Shown here: in pieces, positions 9,699-18,601 of the stretch
Layout of the letters: each line of letters starts with the position of its first letter
Numbering within the stretch: position 1 is the first letter of the stretch
Source: CAG-873 sp910578365
Lineage (GTDB): Bacteria; Bacteroidota; Bacteroidia; Bacteroidales; Muribaculaceae
Direction of reading: 5' to 3'
NCBI GenBank assembly: GCA_951635545.1
Contig: OX620685.1
Location: 62,001-126,000, forward strand
Length of the DNA: 64,000 nt
Translations under genes and position numbers: made by a program
Notes under the pieces: generated by a model
What the model saw: the letters and a program-made list of their open reading frames with translations, nothing else
Told to the model about the DNA's origin: nothing
Database searches by the model: none

Positions 9699-11131
9699 AA
9701 AATTTGGTCAAGTCGTTGATTTTCAGTAACTTTAAGGTTATTCCACGACACTTAAAGACATGCTGATTTTCGAACTACTTGACCAATATGAGGGCATCTG
9801 CCGGAGAGCTTTCTTCGGTTGCGCTACAAAGTTAAACAAAACTTTCAAAGCAAACATCATCGAGATACTGATTTTAATCATGTGCATACCGCGAAAGATA
9901 AACTTTCTTCAACTTGGACGCTACGGGAGACGTAAGGAACAGCGATACCGCCAGACATTCCGTAAGGATTTCGACTGGCTGTGCTTCAACATGAATCTCG
10001 CTGCCGACCGTTTCCAGTATGGCATGAAACGACTGGCTATCGCCATCGATCCCAGCTATGTCTCCAAAGCGGGCAAAAAGACAGACCATGTCGGTCGGTT
10101 CTGGTCTGGATGTGCTTCGGCTGTGAAGCATGGACTTGAGATACTTGGTATCGCTGTGGTCGATGCAGACATCAAGGACGCGATGATGCTTCGTGCCGTG
10201 CAGACTCTTAACGCGACAGAACTTAAAGCCAAGGATATGACGTTGAGCCAGTGGTATCTGTCAGTATTGGAGAAGTATCGTACTGATTTATTGAAAATCA
10301 CTTCATTGCTCGTTGCCGATGCCGCTTTCTCCGTACTGCCGTTTGTCGAGGGTCTGAAAGAAATCGGCTTCTCACTGATAAGCCGTCTGCGTTCCAATGC
10401 CGTGCTGTATTACATTTACGAAGGCCCGCGAACCGGCAAAAGAGGACGCCCCAAGACCAAGGATGGCAAGATTGACTTCTCCAATCCCGACAAAAGCAGG
10501 ATGACCCGGCTTGACATCGCGCCCGAGGAGGGCGAAGCCTTTGAACTTGTGGCATGGTGCAAGTCACTGAAGCAGAAAATACGGCTGGTAATCCATTATC
10601 TGCCCGGAGGTGTACACCGACTGTATTTCTCAACAGACACCTCTGTCTGTGGCAAAGATGTCTATGACATATACCGGACACGGTTTCAGATCGAGTTCTG
10701 TTTCCGTGACGGTCACCAGTTCACGGGATTGCTCGACTGTCAGGCTCGCAATGAAAAGGCTTTGGATTTTGCCTACAACGCTTCGCTTGCCGCCGTCAAC
10801 ATCACTAAGGTGCTCAGGAAGCAGACGAAGATGCCCTTTTCTATTGGTCAAATTAAGTCTCTGATGGTCAACGCTCATTTCATAAAAAGATTTTTTGACC
10901 TGAGCGGAATTGACCCGAACAAGACTTTAAATGCTAAACTTGTCAAAGAACTCCTTGGCTTGGCGGTAGATGCCGCTTAGCCTATGAATAATTTTTTAAC
11001 GAACTATTGTGAAGTCCGATTGGGCGCATTTACGCCGGTCGAACGCACTTGGTCAAGTGGCTTATTTTTATTCATAACTAATTGATTTACAACTATAAAG
11101 TTACGAAAAATTGGCCACTTGACCAATTTTT
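9699..11131 (+). mobile_element. IS4-like element
   Basis: Terminal repeats TTTGGTCAAGT (left) and ACTTGACCAATTTTT (right) bound one transposase gene. ACACTA at 9693-9698 and 11132-11137 looks like the target duplication. It appears complete. Confidence 0.75.
9760..10980 (+). CDS. IS4-like transposase
   Basis: 406 residues. Visible catalytic features are AIDPSYVSKAGKKTDHVGRF (first Asp), LLVADAAFS (second Asp) and IYRTRFQIEFCFRDGHQF, which corresponds to the Y-R-E signature of IS4 transposases, with His where Lys is common. It is related to, but clearly distinct from, the three copies at 45719-52514, which share the PGKVNF/RYGGR and RFWSG motifs. Apparently intact. Confidence 0.88.
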   Translation: MLIFELLDQYEGICRRAFFGCATKLNKTFKANIIEILILIMCIPRKINFLQLGRYGRRKEQRYRQTFRKDFDWLCFNMNLAADRFQYGMKRLAIAIDPSYVSKAGKKTDHVGRFWSGCASAVKHGLEILGIAVVDADIKDAMMLRAVQTLNATELKAKDMTLSQWYLSVLEKYRTDLLKITSLLVADAAFSVLPFVEGLKEIGFSLISRLRSNAVLYYIYEGPRTGKRGRPKTKDGKIDFSNPDKSRMTRLDIAPEEGEAFELVAWCKSLKQKIRLVIHYLPGGVHRLYFSTDTSVCGKDVYDIYRTRFQIEFCFRDGHQFTGLLDCQARNEKALDFAYNASLAAVNITKVLRKQTKMPFSIGQIKSLMVNAHFIKRFFDLSGIDPNKTLNAKLVKELLGLAVDAA

Positions 11132-11238
11132 ACACTACTTATTTTATTGAAAATCAGAGAAATAAATGCGAAAATCACCCTTTCCCATTCAGACTTCCCC
11201 CGCTATAAAATAAAAGGCTTTTCGGAAGCACTAGACTT

Positions 11239-11257
11239 TTTAAATGAAAGAGCCGTG
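11239..11257. repeat. Right arm of 19-bp inverted repeat
   Basis: TTTAAATGAAAGAGCCGTG is the exact reverse complement of 6638-6656. Confidence 0.7.
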
Positions 11258-11285
11258 GCAACACATTATTGTTTTTAACATAACT

Positions 11286-11317
11286 CTTGCACAGGCGGGA
11301 TTATATTATTAACTTTG
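11286..11317 (+). promoter_or_regulatory. Promoter of outer-membrane barrel gene
   Basis: TAACTTTG (11310-11317) matches the Bacteroidetes -7 box, with TTG at 11286-11288 21 nt upstream. Initiation would be just before the ATG at 11341, which rules out the longer frame that begins at 11287. Confidence 0.65.
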
Positions 11318-11340
11318 TAGCACTAATTTTCATCACTCAC

Positions 11341-11856
11341 ATGACTATGCTGAAATCGGCAGGCACCGCCGCTATCGCTTCATTACTCTGCGCAGTAGGC
11401 GCAAATGCCGCAAACCATAAGGGCGACACCTCGCTCGGCCCCAAAGTGGGCTACATATCTAAAAACAAATCGGTGATGGCCGGCCTGGTGTTCCAGCACT
11501 CGTTCAGTGACCATTTCCGCCTGTCGCCGGAAATTTCATACGCCTTCCGCGCCAACGACCTCGACGCGTTCATTATCGACGTCAACGCCCATGTGCCGTT
11601 CGCATTTCAGGGAGGCAAAGCCGGATTTTATCCGCTTGCAGGCTTTACGTTCAACTCGTGGAACATGCACACCCCGCCCATGCCCGACAATGATGTGGAT
11701 GTGTCGACCCACGCCAACCGATGGGGCCTGAACTTCGGTGCAGGCCTTGAACTGCACTGCACCGAGTCGCTCAAGCTCACTATCGAAGGACGCTACTGCC
11801 TTGTAAAAGACTACGGCAACGCACAGATTACTGCCGGCATAGCCTTTGTATTCTAA
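11341..11856 (+). CDS. Small outer-membrane beta-barrel protein
   Basis: The 171-residue protein starts MTMLKSAGTAAIASLLCAVGANA, a clear signal peptide, followed by alternating amphipathic strands and a C-terminal strand ending in a phenylalanine (ITAGIAFVF), the classic outer-membrane targeting end. The ATG at 11341 was chosen because the frame upstream runs through the promoter. It resembles the small 8-stranded OmpA/OmpW-like barrels. The specific function is unknown. It is followed 28 bp later by tsaD. Confidence 0.8.
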   Translation: MTMLKSAGTAAIASLLCAVGANAANHKGDTSLGPKVGYISKNKSVMAGLVFQHSFSDHFRLSPEISYAFRANDLDAFIIDVNAHVPFAFQGGKAGFYPLAGFTFNSWNMHTPPMPDNDVDVSTHANRWGLNFGAGLELHCTESLKLTIEGRYCLVKDYGNAQITAGIAFVF

Positions 11857-11884
11857 CCGTTAACAGAGTGTATCGCGTATAATA

Positions 11885-12898
11885 ATGTATATATTAGGTA
11901 TTGAATCGTCGTGCGACGACACATCGGCGGCTGTGATTGCCGACGGCGGCCTCCTGCTGAGCAACGTCATAGCCTCGCAGAAAGTACATGAAGAATTTGG
12001 CGGCGTGGTGCCCGAACTGGCATCGCGCGCCCACCAGCAGAACATAGTGCCGGTAGTGGACACAGCCCTGCGCCGCGCGGGCATCGACAAGCATCAGCTG
12101 TCAGCCATAGCCTTTACCCGCGGACCCGGACTGCTGGGCTCGCTGCTGGTAGGCACCAGTTTTGCCAAAGGCCTGTCGCTGGGGCTACGCATACCCCTGG
12201 TCGATGTAAACCACCTGCACGGACATGTGCTGTCGCACTTTGTAAAACGCATGCCCGACGACCGGGTGCCGGAATTCCCCTTCCTCTGCCTGCTAATTTC
12301 GGGCGGAAACTCGCAGCTGATACTCGTACGCAACTACAACGACATGGAAGTACTGGGCGCCACCATCGACGACGCCGCCGGCGAAGCCTTCGACAAATGC
12401 GCCAAAGTGATGGGCCTGCCCTACCCCGGCGGACCGCACATCGACCGTCTGGCTGCCGAAGGCAACCCCAAGGCATTCCGTTTTGCCAAACCGCATATAC
12501 CGGGACTAAACTACAGCTTCAGCGGCCTCAAGACATCGTTTCTGTACACCCTGCGCGACGCCGTAAAGCAAGACCCCGACTTTGTGACAAAAAATCAAGC
12601 CGACCTGGCAGCCTCACTGCAGGCCACTATCATAGAAATACTGCTGGACAAACTCCGCAAAGCCGTGCAACAGACCGGAGTGCGTACAGTAGCCATAGGC
12701 GGCGGAGTATCGGCAAACTCAGGCGTGCGCCGGGCAGTGGCCGACTTCTGCACAGAGCGCAATCTGGAAGCATTCATACCCGAACGGGCATTCACCACCG
12801 ACAACGCCGCCATGATAGCAATGGCCGGATATTTCAAATACCTCGACAGCGACTTCTGCCGCTACGACCAGGTGCCTTTCGCACGAGTGACAGTCTGA
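11885..12898 (+). CDS. tsaD: tRNA N6-adenosine threonylcarbamoyltransferase TsaD
   Basis: 337 residues, a normal length. It transfers the threonylcarbamoyl group to A37 of ANN-decoding tRNAs together with TsaB and TsaE in the cytoplasm. Motifs seen: GIESSCDDTSAAV (5-17), the metal-binding HLHGH with His110 and His114, LISGGNSQL, DDAAGEAFDKCAKVMGLPYP and GGGVSANSGVR near the C terminus. It sits one base before cinA, so the two genes are probably co-transcribed. Confidence 0.98.
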   Translation: MYILGIESSCDDTSAAVIADGGLLLSNVIASQKVHEEFGGVVPELASRAHQQNIVPVVDTALRRAGIDKHQLSAIAFTRGPGLLGSLLVGTSFAKGLSLGLRIPLVDVNHLHGHVLSHFVKRMPDDRVPEFPFLCLLISGGNSQLILVRNYNDMEVLGATIDDAAGEAFDKCAKVMGLPYPGGPHIDRLAAEGNPKAFRFAKPHIPGLNYSFSGLKTSFLYTLRDAVKQDPDFVTKNQADLAASLQATIIEILLDKLRKAVQQTGVRTVAIGGGVSANSGVRRAVADFCTERNLEAFIPERAFTTDNAAMIAMAGYFKYLDSDFCRYDQVPFARVTV

Positions 12899-12899
12899 A

Positions 12900-14165
12900 A
12901 TGAACTTATCAATCATAGTAATCGGCGACGAAATACTGCTGGGCCAGGTCACCGATACCAATTCGGGCTTCATAGCCCGCACCCTCGGCCCCGAAGGCTG
13001 GAAACTGAAACGAGTACTGACCGTGGGCGACGACCCGGCCGACATCCGCCAGGCCATTAACATATGCATGGCCGACTCACAGCTGGTAATCACCACAGGC
13101 GGCCTCGGCCCGACTAAAGACGACCTTACCAAGGCCGTGCTGACCGAACGCTTCGGAGGCGAACTTCGCCGCGACCCCGCCGTGACCGAAAACATACGCC
13201 GGGTATTCAGCCTGCGCGGGCTCACCATGAATCCGCTCACCGCCGACCAGGCCCTGGTGCCCACCAGTTGCCGAGTGATACAGAACCGCTTCGGCACCGC
13301 CCCCATAATGTGGTTCGAAGAAGCCGGCAGAGTACTCATAGCCATGCCCGGCGTACCCTTCGAAACCGAAGGCATGATAGCCGCCGAAGCAGGCGAAGAA
13401 ATACTACGCCACTTCCGTGCCGACACACACATCGCCCACCATACCATGCTGGCAAGCGGCATTACCGAATCAGCCCTCGCCTCACGCCTCGAAGCCTTCG
13501 AAAACAGCATCAAAGGCCGCGGCCATCTGGCCTACCTGCCCGTGCCGGGCTACATACGACTGCGCCTCGACACCACGGCAACCACCAAAGAACAAGCCGA
13601 AGCAACCGCCGAAGACATGGCAGCCGACCTGCGCCGACACCTTGGCCCGCACCTGCTGTACGACGGCGACGCCACCCCGGCGGAATTAGTAATCGAACAG
13701 ATGCGCAGCCTCGGACTCACCCTCGGCACCGCCGAAAGCTGCACCGGAGGCAACATAGCACGCAGCATCACCGCCATAGCTGGAGCCAGCGACATTTTTG
13801 CAGGTTCAGTAGTAAGTTACAGCAACGAAGTAAAACAGCAGACCCTTGGCGTAAGCGCCCTCACACTGGCCCAACACGGAGCAGTAAGCGAGCCGGTAGT
13901 GCAGCAGATGGCGCGTGGAGCCTGCCGGGCACTCGGCACCGACTGTGCCGTAGCCACCTCAGGCATAGCAGGTCCAGGCGGAGGCACCGCCGACAAACCG
14001 GTAGGCACGGTATGGATGGCCGTCCACACCCCCTATGGCACCGAATCCCGCTGCATGCGTCTGCCCGGCAACCGCGCCCGAGTGACAGACCGCGCCACCA
14101 CCGAAGTTCTGCTGATGTTATACACAACATTAGCAAAAAACTCAGGCAAAAATTTGGCAGAATAA
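12900..14165 (+). CDS. cinA: CinA-family protein (nicotinamide-nucleotide amidase)
   Basis: 421 residues, the full two-domain form. The N-terminal MoCF-like domain (about 1-170) has VIGDEILLGQVTDTNS, TTGGLGPTKDD and AMPGVPFETEGM. The C-terminal CinA domain (about 255-410) has TAESCTGGNIAR and ATSGIAGPGGGT and in the family deamidates NMN for pyridine-nucleotide recycling. It begins one base after the tsaD stop. The promoter of the following tRNA starts inside its last codons. Confidence 0.96.
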   Translation: MNLSIIVIGDEILLGQVTDTNSGFIARTLGPEGWKLKRVLTVGDDPADIRQAINICMADSQLVITTGGLGPTKDDLTKAVLTERFGGELRRDPAVTENIRRVFSLRGLTMNPLTADQALVPTSCRVIQNRFGTAPIMWFEEAGRVLIAMPGVPFETEGMIAAEAGEEILRHFRADTHIAHHTMLASGITESALASRLEAFENSIKGRGHLAYLPVPGYIRLRLDTTATTKEQAEATAEDMAADLRRHLGPHLLYDGDATPAELVIEQMRSLGLTLGTAESCTGGNIARSITAIAGASDIFAGSVVSYSNEVKQQTLGVSALTLAQHGAVSEPVVQQMARGACRALGTDCAVATSGIAGPGGGTADKPVGTVWMAVHTPYGTESRCMRLPGNRARVTDRATTEVLLMLYTTLAKNSGKNLAE

Positions 14166-14184
14166 ATAAATATTATTAACTTTG
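14153..14184 (+). promoter_or_regulatory. Promoter of tRNA-Ser
   Basis: TTTG (14153-14156), a 20-nt spacer, then TAACTTTG (14177-14184): a full match to the Bacteroidetes promoter. The -33 box lies in the 3' end of cinA. Confidence 0.8.
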
Positions 14185-14197
14185 CACCCGCAAGCCA

Positions 14198-14282
14198 GGA
14201 GAGATGGCAGAGTGGTCGATTGCGGCGGTCTTGAAAACCGTTGAGGGTAACACCTCCGGGGGTTCGAATCCCTCTCTCTCCG
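14198..14282 (+). tRNA. tRNA-Ser(UGA)
   Basis: Class II cloverleaf with acceptor GGAGAGA / TCTCTCC, anticodon loop CTTGAAA (anticodon TGA), a long variable arm (GAGGGTAACACCTC) and T-loop GGTTCGAATCC. CCA is not encoded. An integrase gene follows directly, so the 3' end is a likely attachment site. Confidence 0.97.
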
Positions 14283-14296
14283 CTTGGAACAATCCC

Positions 14297-14336
14297 AATC
14301 CCCTGTAAATCCTTGATTTACAGGGGATTTTCTTTT
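14297..14336 (+). terminator. Terminator after tRNA-Ser
   Basis: A 15-bp perfect stem AATCCCCTGTAAATC / GATTTACAGGGGATT with a 3-nt loop is followed by TTCTTTT. Confidence 0.9.
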
Positions 14337-14361
14337 GGATGCAATGCCAAGATTTGACACT

Positions 14362-14442
14362 GTTAGGCCATTGTTAGACAGAGTTGCCTAACAAAAACCT
14401 AACAGAAAAATCGGCAAACCTCAAATTGTTAGGTTTTTCAGT
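14362..14442. repeat. Cluster of GTTAGG repeats, possible integrase arm sites
   Basis: Five copies of TGTTAG/CCTAAC-like hexamers in both orientations lie between the tRNA and the integrase. They include an inverted pair AAAAACCTAACA / TGTTAGGTTTTT. Such short repeats beside an att site are typical arm-type binding sites for tyrosine integrases. The rest of 14443-14640 is a leader with a TAACTTTG box at 14506-14513. Confidence 0.5.
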
Positions 14443-14640
14443 ATAACAAACTGATTTGTCGTCATTTGGCAATGATTTGTCTACTCATACCTCAGAGTAA
14501 TCAATTAACTTTGCGTTCGATTACCAATTGGATATGAGCCTACGGAGACAAATATCGGGATAGTTAAATATCCTTAACGCCTTTTTGCTCATTCCTGTTG
14601 GGGATCGCCACAAAAAATCCCAAACAAATCAAAAAGACGT

Positions 14641-15723
14641 ATGAGTAAAAGCACCCTCAAAATCCGTTTCTTCCTGCGAAGAAACCATGTCTATGCAGAC
14701 GGAACGTGCTGCATCATGACAAGAATCACCATCAACGGAGAGAACACTAATTTCAGTTCTAAACTGAATGTCAATCCCAAACTGTGGGACACCAAGCAAG
14801 GCAAGGTCAGCGGCAAATCAAAAGTTGCCACTGAATTGAATGGACTTATGTCTGATATGGAGTCATCAATTCGTCAGATGTACTTCGATATGTCAAGATA
14901 TGAAACTGTCACAGCCGAGAAACTCCGTAATGCCTTTATGGGGATTGTTCCGGAAAACCAGACGCTCATAGGGTTATTTACGGAACACATAGAGGAATGT
15001 CGTGCCCTTATAGGAATAAGCAAGACCCCTGCAACCGTCCAGAAATATGACCGCGCATTACGCAGAGTAAAGGAATTCATCAAGTTCAAGTATCATCTTA
15101 CGGATATGCCACTGCGCGATGTTAACCACAAATTCATTGTGGACTTGGAGACATATCTGCGTACAGTAAGCGGATGTAATGAGAATACCACAGCCAAGTT
15201 CATCCAAACATTCAAGGCGATTATCATAAAAGCCAAAAACAACGGTTGGATTATTGCTGATCCGTTTGCCAACTACAGAATCCGCATCAAGAGAGTAGAT
15301 AGAGGCTATCTCACCGAAAAAGAGATTGCCACTATTGCTGAGAAAGAGTTTCCGACAAAGCGGCTGGAGCAGGTGCGCGACATATTCATCTTCTCATGCT
15401 ACACCGGATTGGCGTATATAGACATAAAAGAGTTGAAGAAAGAACATATCCAAACTTCCTTTGACGGCAATCAATGGATAATGACTCACAGGCACAAGAC
15501 GGGTACCCCGGTGAATGTGCCCTTACTCGCAATCCCACAGGAACTGATCAAGAAATACGAGGGGCAGGCTAAGGACGGTCTTCTGTTCCCCGTGTTGAGC
15601 AACCAGAAGATGAATGCCTATCTGAAGGAAATAGCCGTTGTATGCGGCATTGAGAAGAACATCACGTTCCACCTTGCCCGTCATACTTTATACTTCTCTA
15701 AAACTATGATTATAACTATCTAA
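14641..15723 (+). pseudogene. Tyrosine recombinase (island integrase), C terminus lost
   Basis: 360 residues. N-terminal Arm-DNA-binding region (KSTLKIRFFLRRNHVYADGT), SAM-like core-binding domain (about 110-220), and a catalytic domain with YTGLAYIDIKEL and HLARHT. In many Bacteroidetes integrases the first catalytic Arg is replaced at this TGLAYxD position, as here. After HLARHT the sequence becomes LYFSKTMIITI and stops, so the second His and the nucleophile Tyr are missing, and 20-30 residues or more are lost. The break is at about 15684, some 235 bp before the IS21 end. It should be inactive. Its position right behind tRNA-Ser marks the left end of an integrated island. Confidence 0.85.
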
Positions 15724-15918
15724 ATATCAACACAATTCAAACTTACATAAATTTACGACTAACACGAAGGTAACATATTCGTCGAAAAAAATTAGCCTGA
15801 TTTATAATTGAAAGACAGTTGCAAATATACTACTTTTACCTTTTCGTTGGAATTATTTTTTGCCTTCAAAGAAAAAAACAAGCCCAATTATCCGCTTCCC
15901 TCTTTTTTATACCCATTC
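15724..15918. other. AT-rich interval between integrase and IS21
   Basis: No gene seen. It starts with foreign sequence that replaces the integrase 3' end. A TATATTTG box on the minus strand near 15825 suggests it was once a promoter region of another gene. Confidence 0.4.
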
Positions 15919-16097
15919 TGGAAAACCCAGGCTCGGATGACCCCTTAGACCAGGTTGAATTGACCCCTTAAGCCAAAATATCACTGACCCCTTTGCCCAA
16001 AATAAAAATGACCCCTGTCGACGTAATGTCAGCAGGGGATTTTATATGTATCTTTGGTTTCCGTTTTGGCCGACGGGGGATATAATTCAAAGAAAAC

Positions 16098-17690
16098 ATG
16101 AACACAAAATTAAAGAATATTCTCTTATGTCACGCATCAGGGATGGGCATAAAATGCGTCAGTAGTGCCTTTGACATATCCCGGAACACGGTGCGCCGCT
16201 ATGTGAGAATGTATCAGGACAGCGGGATCCCCGCTGAGAAGCTGCCGTCGCTGAGTGATGCGCGGCTACAGGAACTATTTGCCATACCCGGGGCGAGGGA
16301 ACGTAAACCGTCGGAGCGGCAGGTCAGGCTTGAAGCCCTGTTGCCCGATTATGCGGCGCGACTTTCTCGAAAGGGCATGACGGTCAAGAAGTTGTATGAA
16401 GAGTATCATACCGACCATCCCGATGGCTATCTGAAGGCATCTTTCGGGATGAAACTCAGGCAGTTCATGCTGCAGACCAACGCCATCGGGCATGTGGAGC
16501 ACCGCGCCGGCGACCAGATGTATATCGATTTTGCCGGAGACAGATTGGAAATAGTCGATGAGGCAACAGCCGGGATACGAAAGGTCGAGGTGTTTGTGGC
16601 GATACTTCCATGTAGCCACTACACATATTGCGAGGCAGTGTGGACGCAGAAGAAGGAAGATCTGATAAAGGCCTGCGAAAACGCCATCCGTTTCTACGGC
16701 GGCGCACCATGTGCGATTGTGCCTGACAACCTGAAATCTGCCGTCACGCGCAGTGGCCGCGACGAGCCGGTCATAAATCCTGACTTCGAATCCTTTGCCG
16801 AGCATTACGGCTGCGCCGTGGTGCCTGCCCGTGTGCGGCATCCAAAGGACAAGGCCCTGGTGGAAAATGCAGTAAAACTGATGTATCGGTCCGTGTACGT
16901 AGACCTTGAAGGTCAGATTTTCCATAATCTGGAGGCGCTTAACGAAGCAATCCTCAGGTCTCTGGAGAAGTTCAACGCGCGTAATCTGACGCGTCGAAAG
17001 GAATCACGCCGTCAGCTCTTTGAGGCTGTGGAGCGGGACAATCTCCGGCCATTGCCTGCGAACCGCTATCAGATGAGACAGCGGGCTGTCGCGACAGTAC
17101 AGCGTAACAGCTACGTAACTCTGCACAAGCATCACTACAGTGTGCCTGTGCAATATGTAGGCAAACGTGTGGAACTGGTCTACGACACTGACACGATCGA
17201 CATCTTTCATGGCTTTACCCATGTGGCGACGCATCACCGCAACGATACTCCGTATGAATATACAACGAAACCGTCACACAATCTGCCCGGACGCAAGGGG
17301 AGCTGCGAGAGCGACATTGCGGAACTGCTTTCACGTGCGGCACAGATCGACAACATCGTATTGCACTATCTGCGGGCTGTCATCGAGGACAGGCGTTATC
17401 CGGAACTCGCCTTCAGAGTCTGCCATGGCATCATGAAACTTGAGAAAAAGTATGGACAGGAACGGCTTGTGTCAGGATGCGCCGCGGCAATGGACGCACG
17501 CCTTTACAGTGTCAGCGACATGGTGGACATACTTGAGTCCGGAGCCGATGCGGATTATTTGCCGGGGGCTGATGCCGACGGCAATGACCGTCAGACACCA
17601 TCCCACCGGAACATACGCGGTAAAGAATATTTTGCCGCAAGCATAAAACTATCAGCCAACAACAACGAACAACATGGAAACGAACAATAA
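16098..17690 (+). CDS. istA: IS21 transposase IstA
   Basis: 530 residues. N-terminal HTH (HASGMGIKCVSSAFDISRNT), then a DDE core with MYIDFAGDRLEIVD (first Asp), IVPDNLKSAV (second Asp) and a Glu region around HPKDKALVENAV, then a C-terminal beta-barrel-like domain. It cuts and joins the IS ends with help from IstB. Its 3' end overlaps istB by 17 bp. Confidence 0.95.
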   Translation: MNTKLKNILLCHASGMGIKCVSSAFDISRNTVRRYVRMYQDSGIPAEKLPSLSDARLQELFAIPGARERKPSERQVRLEALLPDYAARLSRKGMTVKKLYEEYHTDHPDGYLKASFGMKLRQFMLQTNAIGHVEHRAGDQMYIDFAGDRLEIVDEATAGIRKVEVFVAILPCSHYTYCEAVWTQKKEDLIKACENAIRFYGGAPCAIVPDNLKSAVTRSGRDEPVINPDFESFAEHYGCAVVPARVRHPKDKALVENAVKLMYRSVYVDLEGQIFHNLEALNEAILRSLEKFNARNLTRRKESRRQLFEAVERDNLRPLPANRYQMRQRAVATVQRNSYVTLHKHHYSVPVQYVGKRVELVYDTDTIDIFHGFTHVATHHRNDTPYEYTTKPSHNLPGRKGSCESDIAELLSRAAQIDNIVLHYLRAVIEDRRYPELAFRVCHGIMKLEKKYGQERLVSGCAAAMDARLYSVSDMVDILESGADADYLPGADADGNDRQTPSHRNIRGKEYFAASIKLSANNNEQHGNEQ

Positions 17691-18459
17691 AACCACGCCA
17701 ATAACAGCGGAGAAAGACCGCAACTCCATCTCTCTGGATCTGATGCACCGTATGCGCTTACACGGCATGTCGGCAGCGTTCTCCGAAAGTCTTCAGGCCA
17801 CATTCGCCGAGACAATGACACCTGACAGCTTTCTGAACTGGCTGCTATCCAGAGAATGGGACTACAGGGCCGCACGCAATATTGAGCGCCTGGTGAAAAA
17901 CGCAAACTTCAGATACGACGACGCGTCGGTGGCGCAGATTGACTATAACCTTCCGCGTGGCCTGGATCGTAATCAGATGGAGCGTCTCGCATCGCTGGAC
18001 TTTATCCGTAAAGGTGAAAACCTGTTCATCACAGGCTGTTCTGGTACAGGCAAAAGCTATCTGGCAACAGCACTGGGATACGAGGCATGCAAGGCCGGTA
18101 TGCGCGTGCTGTACGCGAACGCATCCAAACTGATGGGAACCCTGAAAATCGCCAAAAACAAAGGAACAATCGAAACGGAGCTCAAGAAACTCGAAAAAAC
18201 GCAGCTCCTGATCCTCGACGATCTCTTTCTGGTGCCTCTCGACGCCAAGGAACGCGCACACCTTACGGAAATCATCGAAGACCGCCATGGTCGCAAATCA
18301 ATCATCGTGACATCACAGCTCCCCGAACTGGACTGGTACGAAGCAATCGGTGACTCCACAGTGGCAGATGCAATACTCGACCGCATTGTCCACACTGCTC
18401 ATCGAATCACGCTTACCGGCGAAAGCGTCCGTAAGCTCAAAGCTATAAAAAGCAGATAA
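17674..18459 (+). CDS. istB: IS21 helper ATPase IstB
   Basis: 261 residues, AAA+ ATPase related to DnaC. Walker A is GCSGTGKSYLA and Walker B LLILDDLFL. IstB remodels target DNA for IstA. It overlaps istA, so it is translationally coupled. Confidence 0.95.
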   Translation: METNNKTTPITAEKDRNSISLDLMHRMRLHGMSAAFSESLQATFAETMTPDSFLNWLLSREWDYRAARNIERLVKNANFRYDDASVAQIDYNLPRGLDRNQMERLASLDFIRKGENLFITGCSGTGKSYLATALGYEACKAGMRVLYANASKLMGTLKIAKNKGTIETELKKLEKTQLLILDDLFLVPLDAKERAHLTEIIEDRHGRKSIIVTSQLPELDWYEAIGDSTVADAILDRIVHTAHRITLTGESVRKLKAIKSR

Positions 18460-18601
18460 GACAAAATAAAATTGACCCCGTCGGCCAGAACGTTTTCAGG
18501 GGTCAATTCAAAATATTTTCAGGGGTCAATTCAACCTTGGTCTAAGGGGTCATCCGAGCCTGGGTTTTCCATCCTGCTTCGTTAATGGTATATTTCATTG
18601 A

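Larger units (their letters stand above)
15919..18571 (+). mobile_element. IS21-family element, copy A
   Basis: 2653 bp between TGGAAAACCCAGGCTCGGAT (left) and its inverted copy (right). Repeated TGACCCC-type sub-repeats inside both ends are typical of IS21 multiple transposase-binding sites. It carries istA and istB. Copy B of the same length lies inverted at 38698-41350. No clear target duplication flanks copy A. Confidence 0.93.

Noticed and set aside
11287..11340. Longer start for the outer-membrane barrel gene
   Set aside because: It would run through the promoter box and put the signal peptide in the middle of the protein.
14142..14360. 72-codon minus-strand frame over the tRNA
   Set aside because: It covers the tRNA-Ser and its terminator; a known false frame at tRNA loci.
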